From the NCBI GenBank assembly GCA_023413135.1, contig JAEZQK010000060.1:155942-219941 (forward strand): a DNA stretch of 64,000 nt. Direction: 5' to 3'. Within the stretch, counting starts at the first letter, position 1. Each line of letters begins with the position of its first letter. Shown here one piece after another: positions 57,440-64,000 of this stretch. The translations under genes were made by a program, and so were the position numbers. This stretch comes from Bacillota bacterium. Its GTDB lineage: Bacteria; Bacillota; Clostridia; Christensenellales; Aristaeellaceae. The notes beneath the pieces were generated by a model. The model had not been told where the DNA came from. It ran no database searches and saw nothing but the letters and a program-made list of their open reading frames with translations.

Positions 57440-58195
57440 TTGAGAAATACCCGCCTTGAGCAAATGGAACGATACATTATCCAAAAGGAATCGGTCACCA
57501 TGGAGGAGCTGCAGTCACACTTTGACACCTCCATGAACACCGTGCGCCGGGATGTGGCGCTTTTAATGAAAAAGGGGACCGTGGAAAAGGTGTACGGCGG
57601 CGTCTGTGCCCGCAAAGCGGAGCAATTGACGCCCTTTGACGTCCGCACCATCAAGAATCAGGAAGCCAAAATGCGCATCGGGCACAAGGCTGCCCAGCTT
57701 GTGGAGGATGGCGACACGATCTTTCTGGATTCCGGCACCACCACGCTGCACGTGGTGCAAAATCTTGCAATCAAGCAAAACATCACCGTCATCACCTACA
57801 GCCTGCACGCCATCATGGCCGCCATGCCTTACCCCAATCTTACCATCATCAGCCTGCCGGGCCAGCTCCACCGCAAAACCAGTTCCTTTACCGGGCTGGA
57901 GACGGTTCGTTTTTTGAAGGCCTATAATATCAAAACGGCGTTCATGGCTGCCACGGGGCTTTCTCTTTCAGGCGGCGTAACCAACTCCTCGCCCCTGGAG
58001 TACGAGCTGAAAATCACCGCCATGGAGCGCAGTGCAAAATCTTATCTTCTTTTGGACAGCCACAAATTCGGCGAAACGGCGCTTATGACTTATGCCCAGC
58101 CTAACGGATTTGCCGGCGTCATCACCGAGGCCATGCCGCCTGAAGATTATGTCAAGGCCTTCGAAAATGCCGGTACAAAACTGATTCTCGCATAA
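57440..58195 (+). CDS. iolR: DeoR/GlpR-family regulator of inositol catabolism
   Basis: A 251-residue DeoR-type repressor: N-terminal winged HTH (about 4-55, VTMEELQSHFDTSMNTVRRDVALL) and a C-terminal sugar-phosphate sensor of the DeoR type (about 75-230) with FLDSGTTTLHVVQ and the conserved AATGLSLSGGVTN. It starts at TTG 57440 after AAAGGTGG. As the first gene of the inositol operon it probably represses it until an inositol-derived ligand (2-deoxy-5-keto-D-gluconate 6-phosphate in Bacillus) binds. Confidence 0.88.
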   Translation: MRNTRLEQMERYIIQKESVTMEELQSHFDTSMNTVRRDVALLMKKGTVEKVYGGVCARKAEQLTPFDVRTIKNQEAKMRIGHKAAQLVEDGDTIFLDSGTTTLHVVQNLAIKQNITVITYSLHAIMAAMPYPNLTIISLPGQLHRKTSSFTGLETVRFLKAYNIKTAFMAATGLSLSGGVTNSSPLEYELKITAMERSAKSYLLLDSHKFGETALMTYAQPNGFAGVITEAMPPEDYVKAFENAGTKLILA

Positions 58196-58211
58196 AAACG
58201 GAGGTGGCCCT

Positions 58212-59033
58212 TTGTCGCTTGTTAAGATGCGCCTACTGCTTGAAAAGGCCGCAAAGGATGGCCGGGCGGTCGGCGCTTTCAGCGTGGCCAGCCTGGAAAT
58301 GATCCAGGGAGTGATCCTGGCGGCGGAAAAAACAAACACGCCTGTAATATTGCAGATCGCCGAGGCGAGGCTTACTACCTCCCCCCTGCACCTCATTGGT
58401 CCGGCCATGCTGGCGGCAGCCAAAAACGCCCGGGTGGAAGTGGCGGTGCATTTGGATCACGGTCTCACCGTGGAGTGTATCCAAGAAGCCATCGATCTTG
58501 GCTTTACCTCGGTGATGTTCGACGGTTCCCATTTGCCCCTTGAGGAAAACATCGTAAAAACAAAGCAGTTCGTGGCTTTGGCCCACCACCTGGGCGTGGA
58601 CGTGGAAGCGGAGATCGGCCGGGTGGGCCGTACGGAAAGCGGGGAGGAAGCACCCATCGCCTACGCCGATCCTGTCCAGGCGCTGCGCTTCATCGAGGAA
58701 ACCAAAGTGGACGCATTGGCCGTGGGTATCGGCAACGCCCACGGTGTGTACACGGCTGCCCCGCAGCTGCGCTTTGATATCCTTAAGCAAATTTCCCGCT
58801 TAACACCTGTCCCTCTGGTACTCCATGGTGGAACGGGCATCTCGCCGGAGGATTTCCGCCGTGCCATAAGCCTTGGCGTACGCAAAATCAACATTGCCAC
58901 CGCCTGCTTCCAGGCGGCAGCGGAGGCAGCCCACGCGGCACAGGAGCTCAACATATTCGATGTCAGCCGCCGGATGATTGACGCCACGGTTAAGGCCGTG
59001 CTGGAACATTTGCAGATCTTTGGCCTTGCCTGA
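58212..59033 (+). CDS. iolJ: Class II aldolase, IolJ-like (5-dehydro-2-deoxyphosphogluconate aldolase)
   Basis: A 273-residue class II aldolase of the fructose-bisphosphate aldolase family. Zinc/active-site blocks are HLDHGL (about 78-83), the second His in HGVYT and HGGTGI with the K and N residues that bind phosphate. In an inositol operon it should cleave DKGP to dihydroxyacetone phosphate and malonate semialdehyde. It starts at TTG 58212 after GGAGG, 16 bases after iolR. A fructose-bisphosphate or tagatose-bisphosphate aldolase reading is possible from sequence alone; the context favours IolJ. Confidence 0.85.
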   Translation: MSLVKMRLLLEKAAKDGRAVGAFSVASLEMIQGVILAAEKTNTPVILQIAEARLTTSPLHLIGPAMLAAAKNARVEVAVHLDHGLTVECIQEAIDLGFTSVMFDGSHLPLEENIVKTKQFVALAHHLGVDVEAEIGRVGRTESGEEAPIAYADPVQALRFIEETKVDALAVGIGNAHGVYTAAPQLRFDILKQISRLTPVPLVLHGGTGISPEDFRRAISLGVRKINIATACFQAAAEAAHAAQELNIFDVSRRMIDATVKAVLEHLQIFGLA

Positions 59034-59044
59034 AAGGAGACAAA

Positions 59045-60058
59045 ATGAACATTTTGAACTGGGATGAAACCCGCCCCCTGGACATCATTCCCCTGGGGCG
59101 CATCGCCATCGACTTTAATCCGGTGGACTATTTTCAGACGCTTGCGGAATCCACCACCTTCAAAAAGTACCTGGGAGGCTCCCCTGCCAACATTGCCGTG
59201 GGCATGGCCCGCCTGGGCCGCAAGGTAGGCTTCCTTGGAAAAATCTCCGATGACCGGTTTGGCGACTTCGTGCAGGGCTTTTTCGAAAAAGAAGGCATTG
59301 ACGTAAGCCACGTTACACGCTGCGTTCATGGCGAATCCCTGGGGCTGACGTTCACCGAGATCCTTTCCCGGGAGGAATCCAGCATCCTCATGTACAGGGA
59401 AGGCGCGGCAGATTTGCAGCTTCACCCCAATGATGTGGATGAGGCTTACATCAAAAGCACCAGGCTTCTGCTCATTTCCGGCACCGCCCTTTCTCAAAGC
59501 CCATCCCGGGAGGCGGCCCTAAAAGCCGTTCTCCTGGCGAAAAAGACGGATACGCCCATCGTTTTCGATGCGGACTACCGGGCCTACACATGGAAAAACG
59601 ACGATGAAATCGCCGTACATTTATCCCTGGTAGCGGAAAAGGCCGATATCCTCATGGGCTCCCGGGAGGAGTATGACCGCATGGAGCGTTTGACCGGCCT
59701 GGATGGCACCGACGATGCTTCCGCTGCCTACTGGCTAAATAGAGGCGTCAGGATCGCCATCATCAAGCACGGCAAAAAAGGCTCCACCGCCTATACGAAA
59801 GAGGGTGCCTTCTCCATCAAGCCCTTCCCGGTGGAGGCGCTGAAGGGCTTCGGAGGCGGCGATGGGTATGGCTCCGCCTTCCTCCACGGCCTTCTCTCCA
59901 GATGGGACATCATGGACGCCCTGGAGTTCGGCAGCGCTTCCGCCGCCATGCTGGTGGCCAGCCATGCCTGCTCCCAGGATATGCCCACCGAGGAGGCCAT
60001 CCGTTCCTTCATCGCGGAAAAGAAAAAGGTATATGGCGAACTTGTTGCACGTGGTTAA
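59045..60058 (+). CDS. iolC: 5-dehydro-2-deoxygluconokinase
   Basis: A 337-residue PfkB-family sugar kinase phosphorylating 5-dehydro-2-deoxy-D-gluconate. The substrate motif GGSPANIAVGMARLG is at about 40-54 and the C-terminal signature KGFGGGDGYGSAF carries the catalytic Asp (GGGD in place of the usual GAGD). AAAGGAG precedes the ATG, which starts 11 bases after the iolJ stop. Confidence 0.92.
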   Translation: MNILNWDETRPLDIIPLGRIAIDFNPVDYFQTLAESTTFKKYLGGSPANIAVGMARLGRKVGFLGKISDDRFGDFVQGFFEKEGIDVSHVTRCVHGESLGLTFTEILSREESSILMYREGAADLQLHPNDVDEAYIKSTRLLLISGTALSQSPSREAALKAVLLAKKTDTPIVFDADYRAYTWKNDDEIAVHLSLVAEKADILMGSREEYDRMERLTGLDGTDDASAAYWLNRGVRIAIIKHGKKGSTAYTKEGAFSIKPFPVEALKGFGGGDGYGSAFLHGLLSRWDIMDALEFGSASAAMLVASHACSQDMPTEEAIRSFIAEKKKVYGELVARG

Positions 60059-60144
60059 ACTTATACTGTTAACTGTTCATCGTTCATTGAAAAAGTTTAT
60101 TGCGCTATACCGGCAAAATCCGCAATACAGAAAGGATGATCCCC

Positions 60145-61656
60145 ATGCATGCGCCCGAAATCCTAAAGCCCTACATCGGCGGGCAGTACGTTGCCTCCCG
60201 GACGGAAAAATACGTAGACGTATTCAACCCCTCCTTAGGCGAGGTGATCGCCAAAAGCCCCTGCTGCTTGCAAGATGAGGTGGAATCCGCCATCGCCGCG
60301 GCAAAGAAGGCCTATCCCGCCTGGCGGGATACCCCCGTCAAGCGCCGGGCAGATTTGATGTTTAAGCTTCGCGATCTGATTGAAACGCACCTGGATGAGC
60401 TGACGCTTTTATTGGCCACCGAGCACGGCAAAGCCTGGACCGAGGCCGCCGGGGATGTGCTAAAGGCCAAGGAAATGGTGGAACTGGCCTGCTCCGCCCC
60501 CAGCTTGCTCATGGGCGAAAGCCTCATGGACACCTCCACCGGCTATGACACCACGCTGTACCGGGAGCCCATGGGCGTGTTCGCCGGTATCGCGCCCTGG
60601 AACTTCCCCGCCATGATCCCCATGGGCTGGATGGCGCCCCTGGCCATCGTCTGCGGCAACACCTATGTATTGAAGCCCGCCAGCGGCACGCCCATGACCA
60701 GCCTGCGCATGGCCGAGCTGTACAAGGAAGCCGGCTTCCCCGACGGCGTTTTGAACATCGTTCCCTGTTCCCGCAACGAGGCGGAAATCCTGCTCACCCA
60801 TCCCGACATCCAAGGCATCACCTTCGTGGGTTCCACCAGCGTCGGCCTGCATGTGTATTCCACCGCCGCCGCCCACGGTAAGCGCGTACAGGCCTTGTGC
60901 GAGGCCAAGAACCATGCCCTTGTCCTAAAGGACGCCCCCATCACCCGCACCGCCGCCGGCATCATGAACTCCAGCTTCGGCTGCGCCGGGGAGCGCTGCA
61001 TGGCGCTGCCTGTGGTGGTGGTGGAAGAGGAAGTGGCGGATGAACTGGTAGCGGAGCTGGTACGCCTGTGCAAGCAGCAAAAGATCGGCCCGGCCTATGA
61101 CAAGTCCACCTGCTTGGGGCCCGTGGTCAGCCATACCCATAAGCAATTCGTATGCGACTGGATTCAAAAGGGCATCGACGAAGGCGCAAAAGTAGTCCTG
61201 GACGGCCGGGACGTGAAGGTGGAAGGCTTCGAAAATGGCTTCTATGTGGGCCATACCATCCTGGATCATGTCACCAGTGATATGACTGTAGGCCAGAAGG
61301 AAGTTTTCGGACCCGTCCTTTGCATCAAGCGCGTCAAGAGCTTTGAAGAGGGTTTGGCAGCCATGAACGAAAACCCCTTCGCCAACGGCTCTGTGATCTT
61401 CACTCAAAATGGCCATTACGCCAGGGAGTTTGTAAAGCGCACCGACGGCGGCATGGTGGGTGTCAATGTGGGCATCCCGGTACCCATGGGGATATTCCCC
61501 TTCAGCGGCCACAAGAAATCCTTCTTTGGCGACCTGCACTGCCACGGCAAGGATGCCTTCCGCTTCTTCACAGAGTCCAAGTGCGTCACCGTCCGCTGGT
61601 TCGACGAGGAAGAAAAGAAGAAAACCTCTGTTAATACATGGGATGGATCACTGTGA
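60145..61656 (+). CDS. iolA: Methylmalonate-semialdehyde dehydrogenase (CoA-acylating)
   Basis: A 503-residue aldehyde dehydrogenase converting malonate semialdehyde (or methylmalonate semialdehyde) to acetyl-CoA (propionyl-CoA). APWNFPAMIPMGW, FVGSTSVG and the nucleophile Cys in FGCAGERCMALP are visible. The usual general-base motif ELGGK is replaced by CEAKNHALV, the mark of CoA-acylating MMSDH. ATG 60145 is nine bases after AAAGG. Confidence 0.92.
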   Translation: MHAPEILKPYIGGQYVASRTEKYVDVFNPSLGEVIAKSPCCLQDEVESAIAAAKKAYPAWRDTPVKRRADLMFKLRDLIETHLDELTLLLATEHGKAWTEAAGDVLKAKEMVELACSAPSLLMGESLMDTSTGYDTTLYREPMGVFAGIAPWNFPAMIPMGWMAPLAIVCGNTYVLKPASGTPMTSLRMAELYKEAGFPDGVLNIVPCSRNEAEILLTHPDIQGITFVGSTSVGLHVYSTAAAHGKRVQALCEAKNHALVLKDAPITRTAAGIMNSSFGCAGERCMALPVVVVEEEVADELVAELVRLCKQQKIGPAYDKSTCLGPVVSHTHKQFVCDWIQKGIDEGAKVVLDGRDVKVEGFENGFYVGHTILDHVTSDMTVGQKEVFGPVLCIKRVKSFEEGLAAMNENPFANGSVIFTQNGHYAREFVKRTDGGMVGVNVGIPVPMGIFPFSGHKKSFFGDLHCHGKDAFRFFTESKCVTVRWFDEEEKKKTSVNTWDGSL

Positions 61657-61700
61657 GGACGCCGGGGAGGCCCTTGCAGAGACGACAACAAATACCATAC

Positions 61701-61729
61701 GGATGTAGGGGCGATTATGAATCGCCCGC
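61701..61729. repeat. Single GTAGGGGCGATT arm within the inositol operon
   Basis: GGATGTAGGGGCGATTATGAATCGCCCGC sits in the 116-base gap between iolA and iolG; the left flank (GCAGAGA...AACAAA) also matches the other copies. It can form a hairpin in the polycistronic mRNA. A new ribosome site follows for iolG. Confidence 0.7.
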
Positions 61730-61772
61730 ACGCGACATAAACCTTCCCGAACTATATGAAAGGAATGTTTCC

Positions 61773-62801
61773 ATGAAAAAACTTCAAATCGGCATCATCG
61801 GCGCGGGGCGCATCGGCAACGTTCACGGTGAATCCATCACCTACCACATCCCGGAGGCCGAGGTGGCCATGATCAGCGATGTGGACATCGCCAAGGCTTC
61901 CGCCCTGGCCACGAGACTTGGCATCCCCGCCTTCACCTCCCGTTACGAAGACATTCTGGAAAACCCCGCCATCGACGCGGTGCTTGTCTGCTCCCCCACC
62001 ACCACCCACGCGGACATTTCCATCGCCGCCGCCAAGGCAAAGAAGCACATCTTCTGCGAAAAGCCGGTGGATCTGACCATTGAGAAAATCCTGGCCGCCA
62101 AGAAGTCCGCGGAGGACAATGGCGTTAAAATGCAGATCGGCTTCAACCGCCGCTTCGACCACAACCACGGCCGGGTGCAGGAGCTGGCGTCCTCCGGCAA
62201 GCTGGGCAAGGTGGAAATCGTGAAAATCACATCCCGGGACCCGCAGCCCCCGTCCGCCGAATATGCAGCCTCCAGCGGCGGCCTGTTCATCGATATGATG
62301 ATCCACGATTTTGACATGGCCCAGTTCCAGGCCGGCAGCCCCGTCACCGAAGTATATACCCAGGGTGCCGTACTGGTGGACCCCGCTATCGGCGAGGCCG
62401 GGGATGTGGATACCGCCATCGTGCTTTTGAAGTTTGAAAACGGCGCGCTTGGCGTGATCGACAACAGCCGCCGGGCCGCCTATGGTTACGACCAGCGGGT
62501 GGAGGTCTTTGGTGAGCTTGGCATGGCCGCCGGCGAGAACGACGGCGATACTACCGTGCGCGTTAGCACCGCCAGCGGCGTCCTTTCCGACAAGCCCCAA
62601 TACTTTTTCCTGGAGCGGTACATGGGCTCCTTCATCAAGGAAATGAAGGCCTTCATTTCTGCCGTAGTGAACGACACCCCTGTGCCCGTGACTGTGGATG
62701 ACGCATTGTCCCCGGTGGTCCTGGCCATGGCCGCAAAAAAATCCTGGCTGGAACACCGCCCCGTCACCGTAAAGGAAATCCTGGAGGCCGCCCATGTCTG
62801 A
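61773..62801 (+). CDS. iolG: Inositol 2-dehydrogenase
   Basis: A 342-residue GFO/IDH/MocA oxidoreductase oxidising myo-inositol to 2-keto-myo-inositol with NAD. NAD motif GIIGAGRIGNVHGES at 7-21, EKPVDLT at about 98 with the catalytic Lys, and GGLFIDMMIHDFDMAQF as the substrate block. ATG 61773 follows AAAGGA; the longer frame upstream only reads through the repeat. It overlaps iolB by eight bases. Confidence 0.93.
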   Translation: MKKLQIGIIGAGRIGNVHGESITYHIPEAEVAMISDVDIAKASALATRLGIPAFTSRYEDILENPAIDAVLVCSPTTTHADISIAAAKAKKHIFCEKPVDLTIEKILAAKKSAEDNGVKMQIGFNRRFDHNHGRVQELASSGKLGKVEIVKITSRDPQPPSAEYAASSGGLFIDMMIHDFDMAQFQAGSPVTEVYTQGAVLVDPAIGEAGDVDTAIVLLKFENGALGVIDNSRRAAYGYDQRVEVFGELGMAAGENDGDTTVRVSTASGVLSDKPQYFFLERYMGSFIKEMKAFISAVVNDTPVPVTVDDALSPVVLAMAAKKSWLEHRPVTVKEILEAAHV

Positions 62802-63600
62802 TATCCGCAGGGCGAATGGCCCCCACGCCTTCGGCTACACCGAAATCAGCGCTTTAAACGGTGTCCACGGGGATATGGCCATGGATTTCGGCGTGTTAAG
62901 GCTAGCAAAAGGGCAGACGTTTGAGGATAACCGGCCCCTGGAGAAGGCATACCTGCTGGTTTATGGGGAGATCGTCCTCACTGCCGGCAAAGAAGAAAAA
63001 ATGATTTCTCGGGACAACTGCTTTGACGTGGGGCCCTACGTATTGCATGTGGACCGTAACACCGGCGTTTCCATCCGCGGTATCGGTAAGGACAGCGAAA
63101 TCTGCGTGATGCGCACCGACAATGAAACGCCCTTCCCCACGGAATGGTATTTCCCCAAGGATACGGCGGATGAATACCGCGGCGCGGGGCTGATGAATGA
63201 TACCTCCACCCGAATCGTGCGCACGGTGTTTGACAAGCGCAATGCGCCCCTATCAAACCTGGTCCTGGGCGAAGTCATCGGCTTTCCCGGCAAGTGGTCC
63301 AGCTATCCGCCCCACCACCATCCCCAGCCGGAGATCTACTACTACAAGTCCAATCCGGAAAACGGCTTCGGCTATGCCGAACTGGGCGAGAATGTGGTGA
63401 AGGTCCATACCAACGATACGGTGTTCATCCGCCCAGGGCTCACCCACCCCCATTGCACCCCGCCTGGATACGCCTTGTGGTACCTGTGGGTGATCCGCCA
63501 CCTGGACGGTACTCCCTACATCACCCCCACCTTCGTTCCGGAGCATGTGTGGGTGCAGGAAAAGGACGCGAAATACTGGCCCGAAAGGAAGGGAGACTAA
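62794..63600 (+). CDS. iolB: 5-deoxy-glucuronate isomerase
   Basis: A 268-residue double-cupin isomerase converting 5-deoxy-D-glucuronate to 5-dehydro-2-deoxy-D-gluconate. The second cupin shows PHHHPQPEIYYYK with the metal His residues. The ATG overlaps the iolG end by eight bases (ATGTCTGA), indicating translational coupling; the stop directly abuts the iolD start. Confidence 0.93.
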   Translation: MSDIRRANGPHAFGYTEISALNGVHGDMAMDFGVLRLAKGQTFEDNRPLEKAYLLVYGEIVLTAGKEEKMISRDNCFDVGPYVLHVDRNTGVSIRGIGKDSEICVMRTDNETPFPTEWYFPKDTADEYRGAGLMNDTSTRIVRTVFDKRNAPLSNLVLGEVIGFPGKWSSYPPHHHPQPEIYYYKSNPENGFGYAELGENVVKVHTNDTVFIRPGLTHPHCTPPGYALWYLWVIRHLDGTPYITPTFVPEHVWVQEKDAKYWPERKGD

Positions 63601-64000
63601 GTGGAACGCATCCGCTTGACCATGGCCCAGGCCCTGGTTCGTTTTCTGGATCAGCAATATGTAGAACTGGACGGCGTTGAATCTAAATTTGTAAATAACA
63701 TCTTCGGCGTGTTCGGCCACGGCTGCGTGGTGGGCGTAGGCCAGGCCCTAAACCAGGGCGGCCATCACATCCGCTTTTTGCAGGGCAAGAACGAGCAGAA
63801 CATGGCTCTTGCCGCCATGGCCTTCGCCAAACAAAAAAACCGCCGGGAAATCATCCCCTGTGTATCCAGCATCGGCCCTGGCGCCATGAACATGGTGACC
63901 GCTGCCGGCTGTGCAACCGCCAACCGCATCCCCCTGCTGCTTTTGCCCGGCGATACCTTCGCCAACCGGCAGCCGGACCCGCTGTTGCAGCAGGCGGAGT
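63601..64000 (+). CDS. iolD: 3D-trihydroxycyclohexane-1,2-dione hydrolase (partial, N-terminal)
   Basis: A GTG at 63601, preceded by GGGAG and immediately after the iolB stop, starts a TPP-dependent enzyme truncated by the window edge (133 codons visible). The order MERIRLTMAQALVRFL, GVFGHGCVVGVGQAL and GKNEQNMALAAMAFAK matches IolD, which hydrolyses the cyclic dione after dehydration. The TPP glutamate is in the visible NEQNM region. iolE and a transporter are expected downstream, outside the window. Confidence 0.9.
   Translation, partial: MERIRLTMAQALVRFLDQQYVELDGVESKFVNNIFGVFGHGCVVGVGQALNQGGHHIRFLQGKNEQNMALAAMAFAKQKNRREIIPCVSSIGPGAMNMVTAAGCATANRIPLLLLPGDTFANRQPDPLLQQAE

Noticed and set aside
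61752..62795. Antisense frame of 347 codons opposite iolG
   Set aside because: It is a mirror of iolG in a GC-rich operon; His/Gly-rich composition and lack of start signals mark it as spurious.

Overview
The window looks like a chromosomal segment of an anaerobic, Gram-positive Clostridia-class bacterium, probably a gut-type Christensenellales or Oscillospirales relative. This is inferred from strong AGGAGG ribosome sites, frequent TTG and GTG starts, ferredoxin-linked 2-oxoacid oxidation, several type I signal peptidases, DUF951 and DUF3784 proteins, a MurNAc catabolic cluster with a clostridial-type sugar kinase, and a complete-looking inositol operon. No rRNA, tRNA, CRISPR array, phage or intact transposase gene was seen. 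Base composition is fairly GC-rich, with AT-richer patches at about 13965-14570 and 32500-35170.

Layout. 1-14600: metabolic and redox genes (phosphotriesterase-like hydrolase, DHCW cupin, anion permease, purine permease, a thioredoxin reductase fused to a glutaredoxin-like tail, Fe-alcohol dehydrogenase plus aldo/keto reductase under a MerR regulator, a secreted L,D-transpeptidase, an AraC/GyrI-like regulator, a sulfatase, a GNAT enzyme). 14690-20170: korAB, rlmH, a CPBP protease and a WalJ-like MBL hydrolase. 20250-21000: a gene-poor stretch dense in palindromes. 21044-24585: an FHA protein-FtsW/RodA-PBP cell-wall operon. 24812-27961: DUF951, three signal peptidase I paralogues and an ECF sigma factor coupled to a tiny membrane protein. 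29006-32365: a VanY-type carboxypeptidase and two related exported proteins. 32547-37070: an AT-richer block with two serine hydrolases and small proteins.

37086-44533 is a cell-wall and amino-sugar salvage region: AraC regulator and GH4 glycosidase (divergent), murR-murQ-murK-like, a PIG-L deacetylase-like protein and another beta-lactamase-fold hydrolase. 44746-57181 is one eight-gene minus-strand operon: a large exported protein, an ABC ATPase and permease, a DUF4175-like coiled-coil protein, a MoxR ATPase, a DUF58 protein and two membrane-anchored VWA proteins. 57440-64000 is the inositol operon: a DeoR-type iolR, an IolJ-like aldolase, iolC, iolA, iolG, iolB and the start of iolD.

The most unusual content is not protein-coding. 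Two intergenic copies of an element of about 120-140 bp (11018-11161 and 17911-18028) show paired compensatory changes in two predicted helices, as expected of a structured RNA. Separately, a family of palindromic GTAGGGGCGATT...AATCGCCC repeats occurs at six or more sites, including a composite with perfect 31-bp inverted arms (39490-39577) and a single arm inside the inositol operon. Several divergent gene pairs carry well-formed operator candidates, including a MerR-type promoter with a 19-bp spacer and a 21-bp-phased direct repeat beside an AraC gene.
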